Shown here: positions 32,835-43,000 of the stretch, piece by piece
How positions within the stretch are numbered: position 1 is the first letter of the stretch
Layout of the letters: each line of letters begins with the position of its first letter
Source: JBBQWZ01 sp038210135
GTDB taxonomy: Bacteria > Acidobacteriota > Terriglobia > Bryobacterales > Bryobacteraceae
Assembly: GCA_038210135.1 (NCBI GenBank)
Contig: JBBQWZ010000017.1
Coordinates: 1 to 64,000 of the forward strand
Direction: 5' to 3'
DNA length: 64,000 nucleotides
Translations under genes and position numbers: made by a program
Notes under the pieces: generated by a model
The model's input: the letters and a program-made list of their open reading frames with translations, nothing else
The model's database searches: none
Told to the model about the DNA's origin: nothing

Positions 32835-34502
32835 CTAGTTGGTGATGGCACCTTCGGCGGCGGAACCGACCAGCTTCACGTATTTGGCAAACACGCCGGT
32901 CTTGTATTTCAACTCCGGGGCTTTCCAGGCCGCCAGGCGGCTCTTCATTTCGTCATCGCTGATTTCTACCGTGATGGCTCGTTTTTCGATGTCGATGAGG
33001 ATCGTGTCGCCTTCTTTGACGGCGGCGATGGGCCCTCCGACGGCGGCTTCCGGGGACACGTGGCCGACCATAAAGCCTCGGGTGGCTCCGCTGAAGCGGC
33101 CGTCGGTGAGGAGGCCGACGCTTTCGGACAAGCCGGCGCCGACGATGGCACCGGTCACGCCGAGCATCTCGCGCATTCCGGGACCGCCGCGCGGACCCTC
33201 ATATCGAATGACGAGTACATCGCCTGCCTGAATGCGGCCTTCGAGTACGGCGTGCATGGCGGTTTCCTCGTTGTCGAACACACGGGCCGGACCGCGCTGC
33301 TGTTTGCGTTCGATTCCGGTGACCTTAATGACGCAGCCTTCAGGCGAGAGATTGCCGCGCAGGATCACCAGTCCGCCGGACGCTTTGATGGGATTCGAGA
33401 GCGGACGGATGACTTGCTGGCCGGGGGTTTCGACGGCAGCGGCCGCCTCCTCGGCGAAGGTTTTGCCGGTGATGGTCATGGCGGATCCGTCTACGAATTT
33501 GCCATCGGCGAGGCGCTTGGCAATGACGGGCATTCCGCCCGCCGTATGTACATCGACGGCAACGAAGCGGCCGGAGGGTTTCAGGTCCACCAACAAAGGA
33601 GTGCGAGCGGAGATGTCCTGGAAGTCGTCGATCTTGAGAGGCACGCCCGCGTCCTGGGCCATGGCGAGAAGGTGGAGCACGGCGTTGGTGGATCCTCCGG
33701 TGGCGGCGACGGAAGCGATAGCATTTTCAAACGCAGCACGGGTGGCGATCTCGCGCGGCAGGCGGTTGTGCTTAATCGCATCCATAATAACGGCGCCGCA
33801 GCGGCGGGCAACATCGTGTTTCGCGATATCGACTTGCGGGACGGCGGCGGTGCCCATGGGCGCGAGGCCGATGATCTCCATGACGGTGGCCATGGTGTTG
33901 GCGGTGAACTGACCTCCGCAGGCTCCGGCGCCGGGGCAGGCGGCATTCTCGACGGCCAGGAGTTCGGCGTCGGATATTTTTCCGGCGGCGTTGGCGCCTA
34001 CCGCCTCAAATACGTCCTGGATGGTGAGATCCACGCCGTTGCGGCGGCCGGGCATGATGGTTCCACCATAAAGGATGAGTCCGGGGACGTTCAGGCGGAG
34101 AAGCGCCATGGCGGCGGCGGGGATGGTCTTATCGCAAGCGACCAAGGCGATGATGCCGTCGAACATGTAGCCGCGGGCGCAGAGCTCGATCGAGTCGGCG
34201 ATGAGGTCGCGGCTGACGAGCGAGGCTTTCATCCCTTCGGTGCCCATGGTGACTCCGTCGCTGATGGCGATGGTGTTGAATTCCATGGGCGTGCCGCCGG
34301 CGGCGCGGACACCTTCCTTCACATAGGCGGCCAGTTCGCGCAGGTTGAAATTGCACGGCATGGTTTCGATCCATGTGTTGGCGATTCCGATGATGGGCTT
34401 GCGGAGGTCCTCGTCGGTGAAGCCGATCGCCTTGAGCATGGCCCGTGCGGGGGCACGGTCGCGGCCCTGGGTGATGGTGTAGCTGCGAAGCGGATTAGGC
34501 AT
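32835..34502 (-). CDS. ilvD: Dihydroxy-acid dehydratase
   Basis: Dehydrates 2,3-dihydroxy-isovalerate and -3-methylvalerate in valine, leucine and isoleucine synthesis. It is an IlvD/Edd-family iron-sulfur enzyme of 555 residues, the usual length. Family signatures are present: the CDKTIPAA motif (cluster Cys), PGAGACGGQFTANTM, and near the C-terminus LTDGRFSGATRGFMVGHVSPEA. No other ilv genes are near. A long open frame also covers this region on the plus strand, but it has no family features and is a high-GC shadow. The upstream region carries dispersed repeat copy B. Confidence 0.95.
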   Translation of the reverse strand: MPNPLRSYTITQGRDRAPARAMLKAIGFTDEDLRKPIIGIANTWIETMPCNFNLRELAAYVKEGVRAAGGTPMEFNTIAISDGVTMGTEGMKASLVSRDLIADSIELCARGYMFDGIIALVACDKTIPAAAMALLRLNVPGLILYGGTIMPGRRNGVDLTIQDVFEAVGANAAGKISDAELLAVENAACPGAGACGGQFTANTMATVMEIIGLAPMGTAAVPQVDIAKHDVARRCGAVIMDAIKHNRLPREIATRAAFENAIASVAATGGSTNAVLHLLAMAQDAGVPLKIDDFQDISARTPLLVDLKPSGRFVAVDVHTAGGMPVIAKRLADGKFVDGSAMTITGKTFAEEAAAAVETPGQQVIRPLSNPIKASGGLVILRGNLSPEGCVIKVTGIERKQQRGPARVFDNEETAMHAVLEGRIQAGDVLVIRYEGPRGGPGMREMLGVTGAIVGAGLSESVGLLTDGRFSGATRGFMVGHVSPEAAVGGPIAAVKEGDTILIDIEKRAITVEISDDEMKSRLAAWKAPELKYKTGVFAKYVKLVGSAAEGAITN

Positions 34503-34556
34503 GAATACCTATCCTACTTCGGGTTGTGCTTCGAGGGTTTCGGAGGTGAAATGTGA

Positions 34557-34673
34557 CCGCTTCTGACGTGCTTCTTCGGAGCACTTTAGTCGCGGCTCGG
34601 ATTGGGCGCTTTGGCGGGGCAGATGGGGAGCACTTACTGCGCGGCACTTCGTGCCGCTTCGTGCGCGCCTCGA
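34557..34673. repeat. Dispersed intergenic repeat, copy B (inverted relative to 5552-5662)
   Basis: The reverse complement of this stretch aligns with 5552-5662. The palindromes CGGCACTTCGTGCCG and GCTTCTTCGGAGC are kept, as is the AGTCGCGGCTCGG block. It lies between ilvD and a secreted protein gene. Confidence 0.75.
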
Positions 34674-34696
34674 TGCCGCGCTCCGCATTTGCCGGA

Positions 34697-35302
34697 TTAC
34701 TTGCGGTGGAATAAGCGCTTAATTTCCGGGGTGAATTCCCTCAGGATGTTTCCGCCGATCTCGAAGGCTGCTTGCTGATGGCCGCTGCGGAGGGCGTCCT
34801 TCACGCCGTAGCGATCGGGATACCATGCGTTCGCAATAAAGGCGCCGGCGTAATCGCCTGAGAAGCGCGCCCAGTCGAAGCGCACCTTACCTTCGTGATT
34901 ACGGGTGATGAAGGTCCATTTTATGGCGTAAAGCACGCGGGCCTTGGCGCCCTCGCAACCGCATAGGTGATAGCGGGTGTCGAGTCCGGCGGCGGCGGCG
35001 AGGACGGTTCGGACGGAATCATCCGCGAGGAACTGGCCGAAGGAGGAGCCGCTGCGCTTGAAGTAGGCCTTCGCTCCCTGATGCCACTCGGGCGGCGCAT
35101 TCGCGATCTGTTGGCCCGCGCCGGCGCCAAGTGCCCGAAAGTAGGCGGTCGGATCCTCAAAGTTATCGTGGAGATAGAGTTTCCAGCGCTCCTCGCCGGT
35201 CATCGGGACATACGGAGTTCCAGGAGTTATCGGGGAGGCTGCGGATGGCTGCGCATAGAGGCCTGTAGCGAAAAACATGATTCCGGCCAGCGCGAGCCTC
35301 AT
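34697..35302 (-). CDS. Exported protein of unknown function
   Basis: A 201-residue protein with a signal peptide (LALAGIMFFATGLYAQ) and a soluble helical-looking remainder. It contains CGCEGAKARVLYAIKWTF, with two nearby Cys, and conserved-looking aromatic segments (GEERWKLYLHDNFEDP). I do not recognise a family; acidobacterial genomes often carry such secreted proteins. It is divergent from rpoN, 183 bases apart. The ATG at 35302 begins the signal peptide. Confidence 0.65.
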   Translation of the reverse strand: MRLALAGIMFFATGLYAQPSAASPITPGTPYVPMTGEERWKLYLHDNFEDPTAYFRALGAGAGQQIANAPPEWHQGAKAYFKRSGSSFGQFLADDSVRTVLAAAAGLDTRYHLCGCEGAKARVLYAIKWTFITRNHEGKVRFDWARFSGDYAGAFIANAWYPDRYGVKDALRSGHQQAAFEIGGNILREFTPEIKRLFHRK

Positions 35303-35485
35303 GCTCCAAGAACATTTACAAACGAGCAAACGAACCTCCAGCGAAACAGACATCTCTTACTAAGATATTCTCCCTCAGCAATGAATCTCTTTTTATTTTG
35401 TGGGGGCACCTAACACGGTTGCTCCCGGCAAGGATGCCAAGCTGTCGGGGCGGTTGTTCGCCGCTACGCTACACTGAAGGCAGAA

Positions 35486-37072
35486 ATGAGTTCGCTGTCT
35501 CCAAAACTCCAGCTCCGGGTCGCGCAGAAGCAAATTCTGACGCCTGGATTGGTCCAGATGGTCACGGTACTCCAGCTGAATCGCATGGAGCTGAAGGACC
35601 TGATCACGGCTGAAATCGCCCAAAATCCGGTTCTCGAAGAGACGGCGGAGGCGGGCGAAGAATTAAGTCCGGAAGAAGTGCAGGCGCTGCTCGAGGTCGA
35701 GCGGGAACGCGATCCGGCGGACCAGTCCATTATTGAGGCTTCCCGCGTGGAGGCGGAACCGGCGGAATTTGAAATGCCGGAAATGGATTTCAGCGAATCC
35801 GGCGCGGAACGGCTTACGGTGGCCGAGCCGGCACCAGCGATCGACGCTCCGGCGGCCGATGAAGTTCCGAAGGTGGACGCGGATCCGTTTGACGAAATCG
35901 ACTACGGCAGTTTCTTCGACGACTACCTGGATCCGGGTTATAAGAGTCCCGCGGCGGAGAATGTCGAGAAGCCATCCTTTGAGACGTTTCTCTCCTCGCC
36001 GGTCACGTTAAGCGACTACCTGCATTCCCAACTGGCGGTGGTGGTGCTGGCCGAGGCGGTCCGGGACGCGGCGGAAGGCATTATAGGCAACCTTGACGAG
36101 AACGGCTACCTGGTGGCTGGCGTCGAAGAAATCGCGGCGGCGGAAGAGCACAAAATCGAAGATCTGCGGGAAGCTCTGCGGGTTGTGCATACGCTCGATC
36201 CGTCAGGCGTCGGCGCGCGCGATCTTCGCGAATGCCTGCTGTTGCAGATCGAAAGCCGGAACGGGAAGGGCGGAGTCGCCTGGCAGATCATCGATCTGCA
36301 CATGAAGATGCTCGAGTCGCGGCAGTTCCGCGAAATTGCCAAGGCGTTGAAGCGGCCGATCGAGCATGTCCAACTGGCGATCGAGATGATCAAGCATCTG
36401 GATCCGCGTCCGGGCCTGCGCTATGGTGGGCAGGAGGCGCGCCGGATTGAGCCGGACGTCTACATCGAAAAAGATGGCGACGAGTACCTGATCACGCTGA
36501 ACGACGACGAAATTCCACAATTGCGTTTGAGCTCGCAGTACCGGCACATGCTCGACCGCGATAAAGAGCCGAACAAGGACGTCCGGAATTACGTCAAAGA
36601 GCGTTTCGCCAGCGCGTTGCAGCTGATGAAGAACATCGAGCAGCGCAAGCAGACGATTTTGAAAGTTTGCCAGAGCATCATCCGGCGGCAGGGCGACTTC
36701 CTCGAACGAGGGATCGACGAATTAAAGCCGATGATGATCAAAGAAGTTGCCGAGGAGATAGGTGTACATCCTTCCACGGTAAGCCGGGCGGTATCGAGCA
36801 AGTACGCGCACACTCCGCAAGGCGTTTTCGAACTGCGCTATTTCTTCTCGGAAGCCGTTCAGGGGCCGTCCGGCGCGGCGACACCGCTGCTGATCTTGAA
36901 GCGGCGCGTGAAAAAGATGATCGAGGAGGAGGACCACACACATCCACTCACCGATGAACAGATTACCGACCGGCTACAAGCCGAAGGCATTCAAGTGACG
37001 CGACGCACGGTCGCGAAGTACAGGGAAGACATGCGCATTCCGTCTACCCACCAGCGCCGCGTAAAGCCTTAA
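35486..37072 (+). CDS. rpoN: RNA polymerase sigma-54 factor
   Basis: A 528-residue sigma-54. The Gln/Leu-rich region I (LQLRVAQKQILTPGLVQMV, then LQLNRMELKDLI) is followed by an acidic region II, the core-binding domain, the helix-turn-helix (EIGVHPSTVSRAVSSKY) and a C-terminal RpoN box (TRRTVAKYR, about residues 505-513) that reads the -24 element. Sigma-54 depends on enhancer-binding ATPases for open-complex formation. It leads the operon rpoN-hpf-rapZ; the gap to hpf is 66 bases and to rapZ 15 bases. An exported protein gene is divergent. Confidence 0.96.
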   Translation: MSSLSPKLQLRVAQKQILTPGLVQMVTVLQLNRMELKDLITAEIAQNPVLEETAEAGEELSPEEVQALLEVERERDPADQSIIEASRVEAEPAEFEMPEMDFSESGAERLTVAEPAPAIDAPAADEVPKVDADPFDEIDYGSFFDDYLDPGYKSPAAENVEKPSFETFLSSPVTLSDYLHSQLAVVVLAEAVRDAAEGIIGNLDENGYLVAGVEEIAAAEEHKIEDLREALRVVHTLDPSGVGARDLRECLLLQIESRNGKGGVAWQIIDLHMKMLESRQFREIAKALKRPIEHVQLAIEMIKHLDPRPGLRYGGQEARRIEPDVYIEKDGDEYLITLNDDEIPQLRLSSQYRHMLDRDKEPNKDVRNYVKERFASALQLMKNIEQRKQTILKVCQSIIRRQGDFLERGIDELKPMMIKEVAEEIGVHPSTVSRAVSSKYAHTPQGVFELRYFFSEAVQGPSGAATPLLILKRRVKKMIEEEDHTHPLTDEQITDRLQAEGIQVTRRTVAKYREDMRIPSTHQRRVKP

Positions 37073-37138
37073 ACAAATCCAAGAATTTGGATGCGAGCCC
37101 GCATGGAGCGGAGCCGCGTACATGAAGAGAGGGGTCGC

Positions 37139-37660
37139 ATGAAGATCACCTATTCCGGAACCAACGGCGAACTATCCCCGATCGAACAAAAGAAGATCGA
37201 AAAAAAATTCGCGAAGCTGTCGAAAGTGGTCGAGAAGCGCGGCGAAAAAGGCGCGCACGTCGTGGCTTCGAAGACCCGCCATCTGCAGAAAGCGGAGGTC
37301 ACGATGAACCTCCGCGATCACGCGCTGGTGGCGGTCGGGACGGACGGCAGCCTGTTCAATGCGTTGTCGGCCGCGATCGAGAATCTGGAGAAACAGGCCC
37401 TTAAGACACAAGCTCGCGCACGCGATACGCAAAGGGCCGGCAAAGCGCCGGCGATTCCGGGGGAGAAGGTCGAGCGGGAGGCTCCGCCGACGCGGATTGT
37501 GAAAGTCACGGCGCATCAAAAACGCAAACCGATGACGCTCGAGGAAGCTATTCTCGAGATGGGCGATCGGACGCACTACGTGTACCGGGGAATGGAAAGC
37601 GACCGCACAACGGTGATCGTCCGGCGGGCTGACGGCCACATCGATCTGATTGAGGGATAA
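37139..37660 (+). CDS. hpf: Long-form ribosome hibernation promoting factor
   Basis: A 173-residue HPF/RaiA-family protein. The N-terminal domain (about 1-100) has the typical strand-helix order with KITYSGTNGELSPIEQKKIEKK and binds the small subunit. The C-terminal extension ends with AILEMGDRTHYVYRGMESD, the domain that mediates 100S dimer formation in long HPF. The ATG at 37139 follows AGAGGGG and fits the family start; an in-frame ATG at 37091 is unlikely. It is second in rpoN-hpf-rapZ. Confidence 0.93.
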   Translation: MKITYSGTNGELSPIEQKKIEKKFAKLSKVVEKRGEKGAHVVASKTRHLQKAEVTMNLRDHALVAVGTDGSLFNALSAAIENLEKQALKTQARARDTQRAGKAPAIPGEKVEREAPPTRIVKVTAHQKRKPMTLEEAILEMGDRTHYVYRGMESDRTTVIVRRADGHIDLIEG

Positions 37661-37675
37661 TTAAGCCCTGTATAA

Positions 37676-38545
37676 ATGGCGACGCGCGAAACAGAGCTGG
37701 TCATCATCACTGGATTGAGCGGCTCGGGGAAGGGCACGGTCCTTAAGGCGCTCGAGGACCTCGGATATTATTCGGTCGATAATTTGCCGACCGACCTGAT
37801 TCCGAAATTCGCCGAATTGACGAGAGACTCGCCGAACATCCGGCGCGCCGCCTTGATCGTGGATATCCGTGAGCGCGGTGCGCTGGCAAAACTTCCGAAA
37901 ATCATCGCCAAGATCAAGCGGCAGGTTCCGACGACGCTGGTGTTTCTCGAAGCCGACGATCAGGTTTTAGTTCGCCGCTTCAGCGAGACGCGGCGTCCGC
38001 ATCCATTGGGGACGAAACAATCGGTCGCGGCCAGCATCAAAGACGAGCGGGAAGCCTTGGAACCGATCCGCCGGCTGGCTACGCATACGATCAACACGAC
38101 GCAGTTCAATGTCCATGAACTTCGGGAACTGATCAAAGAAAAATTCAGCGGCGATCGGGTAGAAGGCAAGATTCTGCTTTCGGTGAACAGCTTTGGATTC
38201 CGCCACGGGCTTCCCACCGATAGCGACCTGGTTTTCGACGTACGGTTTCTGCCGAATCCGAACTACATTCCGGAATTCAAGAAATTGACGGGACGCAATC
38301 CGCGCGTGGCCCGCTATATCGCGTCGTTCCCGCAGACACAGGAGTTTATTGAGCGGATTTCGGCGCTGCTGATCTACCTGATTCCGCATTACATTCGCGA
38401 AGGCAAGAGTTACCTGACCATCTCGTTTGGCTGCACCGGCGGACATCACCGGTCCGTGATGATCGCAGGCGAGGTCTGCAAGCGTTTGGCGAAGAGCGGA
38501 TACAAGGTGAAGGAATCGCACCGGGACATCGCGAAGGCGGTTTGA
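37676..38545 (+). CDS. rapZ: RNase adapter protein RapZ
   Basis: A 289-residue RapZ/YvcJ-family nucleotide-binding protein. The Walker A motif is GLSGSGKG (residues 13-20), and the C-terminal segment FGCTGGHHRSV is the signature of the family. In enterobacteria it recruits RNase E to the small RNA GlmZ and binds glucosamine-6-phosphate; outside that group it is linked to cell-wall precursor control. In many bacteria it follows hpf with ptsN or hprK; here it directly follows hpf with no PTS gene between. It ends five bases before the next gene. Confidence 0.94.
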   Translation: MATRETELVIITGLSGSGKGTVLKALEDLGYYSVDNLPTDLIPKFAELTRDSPNIRRAALIVDIRERGALAKLPKIIAKIKRQVPTTLVFLEADDQVLVRRFSETRRPHPLGTKQSVAASIKDEREALEPIRRLATHTINTTQFNVHELRELIKEKFSGDRVEGKILLSVNSFGFRHGLPTDSDLVFDVRFLPNPNYIPEFKKLTGRNPRVARYIASFPQTQEFIERISALLIYLIPHYIREGKSYLTISFGCTGGHHRSVMIAGEVCKRLAKSGYKVKESHRDIAKAV

Positions 38546-38549
38546 GGGA

Positions 38550-39179
38550 ATGGGAATGATTGATTTTGCCCTGATGCTGATGTTGGCGTTCCAGTCGCCT
38601 TTCACCGCGGCCCCCGAGCACTACAATTTAGAACTTGATAATGAGTACGTGCAGATCGTACGAGTGCATTATGAGCCGGGCGGCATTTCGAAAATGCACG
38701 ACCACCCGGAGCGTCCGACGGTCATGATCTACAACACGGACGGTGGCAAGCTGACGTTCAAGCACAAGGACGGTCCGGATGTGGAGCGTCCGCCGGTGAA
38801 GGCTGGCGGCATCCGGTTCACCCGCGGCGCGGCGGAATCGCACTTAGTGGTGTACAACGGCGACAAGCCCTCCGAGTACATGCGGGTGGAATTGAAGACG
38901 GAGCCGTTGGATTTGCCGGAGCGCGACGTACGAATGGCACCTGGGGAATGGACTCCTTTCGAGAACGGACAGGTACGGATTTTTCGTGTGACCTGCGGGC
39001 CCAAGACTACCTGTCCCGCGTCGGCGCATCCGTCGGACCCGGCAGTGGTGGTTAGTGGGTCGGACTACCGCTGGCTCCCGGCTGGCTCGGCAGCCGTTGA
39101 GAATCCGCGCGAAGTCCCAGTAGACCAAATCCGGATCGAGTTGAAATCGAAACCGATCGCGAATCAGCGCAGCCAATAG
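38550..39179 (+). CDS. Cupin-fold protein, possibly exported
   Basis: A 209-residue protein with a hydrophobic N-terminus (ALMLMLAFQSPFTAA) that may be a signal peptide. The core is cupin-like: HYEPGGISKMHDHPERPTVM with clustered His, followed by a second half-barrel with GGIRFTRGAAESH. The C-terminal third (from about 130) looks like a second degenerate repeat of the same domain. Function unknown. It follows rapZ closely on the same strand and overlaps the convergent PAP2-type gene by 16 bases. A second ATG at 38556 is possible. Confidence 0.65.
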   Translation: MGMIDFALMLMLAFQSPFTAAPEHYNLELDNEYVQIVRVHYEPGGISKMHDHPERPTVMIYNTDGGKLTFKHKDGPDVERPPVKAGGIRFTRGAAESHLVVYNGDKPSEYMRVELKTEPLDLPERDVRMAPGEWTPFENGQVRIFRVTCGPKTTCPASAHPSDPAVVVSGSDYRWLPAGSAAVENPREVPVDQIRIELKSKPIANQRSQ

Positions 39180-40078
39180 CGGCAGGCGGATGCGGCCGCG
39201 AGCGCCATGCCGATTCCGGCTGCGGCATCCGCGGTGTAATGATATCGGCCGTAGACGGTCGCGACAGCGACGGACAACGCGTACACGACAATTGCCCAGC
39301 CCCGGCGAGAGCAATTCGGTAGAACCCATAGGAATCCAAGTCCAGCGGCGAGAGCGGACGAGACGTGTGCACTGGGAAATACGCTGGAGTGGATTCCGTA
39401 ACCGCCCACTAAGAAAAGATTGAACTCGCGGAACACTGTGGTGATTTCGGGAACGTCCAGGCCTGGAAACACGACGCGCGGCGGGTCCGACGGGAAGTAG
39501 GGGAATAGCGCGTAGGTACTGAGCGTAGCGGCGAGATATAGGGTCATCCAGCGATCCACGCGATCGTCGCGAGTTTGGGCGTCTACGCCGGCCCGATATT
39601 GAATGGTGATCAGCGAGGCCACGCAGAATACGCCGATCCCGTACACGAAGGCGTAACAAAGTTCGAGATAGGCGGGCACGATCACGCCGGTGGATTCGAT
39701 GGCGGGACGTAGCCACGCGAGGATCGAGCGGTCCCACACGATCCAGCTATTTTCGAGCGCGCGCGATTTGTCGATGGCCGTAAACCAATCCATCTCGCGG
39801 TAGGCGGTGAGCACCACGCCGAAACGAAGTACGGCGAAAACCGAGCGAGAAGAAGGCCAGCGCCGGCTGATCGACGAAGTGAGCGTAAGGTAGGCGGCTG
39901 CGATCAACAGGAGCAGAACCGGATGCGGTCCGGCGGTTCGGACCGGGTGGGTAACGAGAGAAAGCAGGGCAGTGTAGGCGAAGAAAAGCAGGAAGAGACC
40001 TTCAGGAAGCGGAAGCCGGAAGATGCCGGGACTGAAGATAGCTCTCACGTTACGCTTGTTATGATGGTAAACGGGCAC
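39164..40078 (-). CDS. PAP2-superfamily membrane phosphatase/transferase
   Basis: A 304-residue integral membrane protein with about six to seven helices. The C-terminal half carries the PAP2 phosphatase motifs: PSAHVSS (His-containing motif 2) and GRYHYTADAAAG (motif 3, catalytic His). It probably acts on a lipid phosphate, undecaprenyl or phosphatidyl, or like aureobasidin-A-resistance proteins on inositol phospholipids; the exact substrate cannot be told. The GTG at 40078 is preceded by GGGGA; a second GTG at 40048 is an alternative. It is divergent from the 2-oxoglutarate dehydrogenase gene. Confidence 0.75.
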   Translation of the reverse strand: MPVYHHNKRNVRAIFSPGIFRLPLPEGLFLLFFAYTALLSLVTHPVRTAGPHPVLLLLIAAAYLTLTSSISRRWPSSRSVFAVLRFGVVLTAYREMDWFTAIDKSRALENSWIVWDRSILAWLRPAIESTGVIVPAYLELCYAFVYGIGVFCVASLITIQYRAGVDAQTRDDRVDRWMTLYLAATLSTYALFPYFPSDPPRVVFPGLDVPEITTVFREFNLFLVGGYGIHSSVFPSAHVSSALAAGLGFLWVLPNCSRRGWAIVVYALSVAVATVYGRYHYTADAAAGIGMALAAASACRYWLR

Positions 40079-40098
40079 GTATCCCCGCTTTTTTACTC

Positions 40099-43000
40099 AT
40101 GTCTGAACAACAAGACCCATCGCACCAGCCGCTGGGAATCAATAGCTGGCTTGAAGACGAACTCTATTCACAGTACAGGCACGACCGGCGTGCGGTAGAC
40201 GCCGAATGGGCCAAAGTATTTGAAGCCAATGGCCAGGCTGCACCCACGAACGGCGCGCCAGCAGGTGAACGCCCGAAAACTTTAAACGGCACGCAAACAA
40301 TTTCAGGCGCGGGCTCGCCGTCCGTACCGCAACCCCCCGCTTTTGAACCCGGTCCCGCGGATCATTTGGTTCCGCTGCGTGGAGCGGCGGCGCGCATCGC
40401 CGAGAACATGACCGCCAGCCTGAGCGTCCCTGTCGCGACGTCGCAGCGGGTGGTTGCCGTGAAGGTGATCGACGAGAATCGCAGGGCGATCAACGAATTC
40501 CGCAGCGCGCAAGGGCAGTCGAAAGTTTCCTACACGCACCTGATCGCCTACGCGATTGTGAAGGCTGTAGAGACGGTTCCTTCTTTGAATCACGCTTACG
40601 CGGAGACGGAAGGCGCGGGTTACCGCGTGGTTCGGGACCTGGTGAATATTGGCCTCGCCGTGGACGTCGCGGGCAAGAACGGCGCGCGATCGTTGGTGGT
40701 TCCCAATATCAAAGCCGCGCAGGCGATGGACTTCGCGCAGTTTCTTGCGGGCTACGACGAGCTGGTGAACAAGGCGCGCACGAACAAACTGACGGTGCCG
40801 GATTTCCAGGGCACGACGATTTCTTTAACAAATCCGGGCACGGTGGGCACGACGGGTTCGACGCCGCGGCTCATGCCAGGACAGGGCGCGATTATTGCTA
40901 CCGGTGCGATCGACTATCCGCCGGAATACCGGGGCGTTCCTGAGCAGAATCGCGTTTCGATGGGACTGAGCAAGGTCATGATGATGACCTGCACCTACGA
41001 CCATCGCGTGATTCAGGGTGCGGAATCCGGGACGTTTCTGGGGCGTATTCAAGCGCTGCTCGAAGGCGAAGACAAGTTCTACGAACAACTTTTCGCGAGC
41101 ATCGGGATGACGCAGGCGCCGACGCATTGGCAGTCCGATGCGGCGCCGGTGGCGCTTGCTCCTGACGTGGATCCGGCGAAGTACGCGGGCGTCGAGATGC
41201 TGAAGAATGCATTTCGTTCGCGCGGCCACCTCGAGGCCAAGCTGGATCCGTTAGGGCTTTGCGTTCCGAAGCCGCATGCGGATCTGGATCTGGCGCAGTA
41301 TGGCCTTTCGATTTGGGATCTGGATCGGCCGTACGGAAATGTGACGCTGCGCAAGACGGTCGAGAAGTTCCGCAGAACCTACTGCGGATCGATCGGTGTC
41401 GAGTTCATGCACATCGCGAATCCGGCGGAGCGGGAGTGGATCCGGCAGCGGATTGAGGATCAGCCGGCGAAAGCAACCGCGGAGCAGAAAAAGCACTTGT
41501 TGCAGACGCTGATCGAGGCCACCGGCTTCGAGTCGTTCCTGCACACGCGCTTCATGGGCCACAAGCGGTTCTCGGCGGAAGGCGCCGAATCTTCGCTCGC
41601 GATTTTGGAAGAGATGCTGGCGGATTCCGCGCGCGCCGGCGCGGCGATGGCGATCATCGGCATGGCGCACCGCGGACGTCTGACGGTGCTCGCGAATCTT
41701 GCGGGAAAGAGCATGACGCAGTTGTTCAGCGAGTTCGACGGCGACATCGATCCGGACACGATTTCCGGCTCGGGCGACGTGAAGTATCACCTTGGGGCGC
41801 GCAACGAACGCGAATTCGACGGCAAGAAGATCACGGTTTCGATGGCGTTCAACCCGAGCCATCTCGAGGCTGTGAACCCGGTGATCGAAGGCCTGGTCCG
41901 CGCCGAACAGGATCTGTTGGGCGATACGAAGCGCGAGCGCGTGGTGCCGATTGTAGTGCACGGCGACGCGGCTGTGGTGGGTCAGGGCGTGGTGGCGGAG
42001 ACGGTTAACCTTTCGCAAATCGAAGGCTACAAGACCGGCGGCACGTTGCACCTGATCGTCAATAATCAACTGGGATTCACGGCGGAACCGGCCGAATCGC
42101 GGACTTCGCAATATTGCAGCGACATCGCGCTATCGATTCAGGTTCCGGTATTTCATGTCAACGGGGACGATCCGGAGGCCTGCCTGCGGGTTACGCAACT
42201 GGCATGCGAGTATCGCCGGACGTTCAAGAAAGACGTCTTCATCGACATGGTCTGCTATCGGCGCCATGGTCACAATGAGGGCGACGATCCGAGCTTCACG
42301 CAGCCGGTGATGTACCGCCAGATCAAGGTTCAGAAGCCGATTTCGACGCTGTACGCGGATCGTCTGGTAGCCGAGGGCGTGGTCTCGGCCGACGATGTCG
42401 CGGGGATACGCAAGGGTCTTACCGACAAGTTCAACGCCGTTTTCGATGCAGCGCACCGTGTCAAAGATGATCTCGAATATGAGGAAGTGGAAGAGCGGGA
42501 GACGCTAATTGCGTCGGCGGTTTCGACGGGCGTGGATGCGGCGCGACTGAATGAAGTAATCGACCGGATCACGACTTTTCCGGGCGACTTCCATCTCTAT
42601 CCGAAACTGAAGGGCTTCATCGAGAAGCGCCGGGAATCGATGCGCGGCGCATCCGCCGATTGGGGTCTGGCCGAAGCATTGGCATTCGGAACGTTGGCGC
42701 TTGAGGGCAAGGCGATCCGGCTGACGGGGCAGGATTCGAGCCGCGGAACGTTTACGCAGCGGCACGTGGAGTATTCCGATGCGGAGAATGGTCGTCACTA
42801 CATTCCGCTGCAGCATCTCTCGCCGACGCAGGCGCGTTTCGAGGTGTACGACAGTCCGCTGAGCGAATACGCGACGACCGGTTTTGAGTTCGGGTACACG
42901 ACGGCCGATCCGTCCACGCTGGTGTTGTGGGAAGGGCAGTTTGGCGATTTCGTGAACGGTGCGCAGATCATGATCGATCAGTTCATATCGACTTCCGAGG

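Noticed and set aside
32814..34556. A 580-codon open frame on the plus strand opposite ilvD
   Set aside because: It lies wholly over a clear ilvD gene with all family motifs; the frame is open only because of high-GC codon use, and its protein is Gly/Asp-rich with no family features.
41251..42111. A 286-codon minus-strand frame within kgd
   Set aside because: Arg/His-rich antisense shadow over a conserved enzyme.
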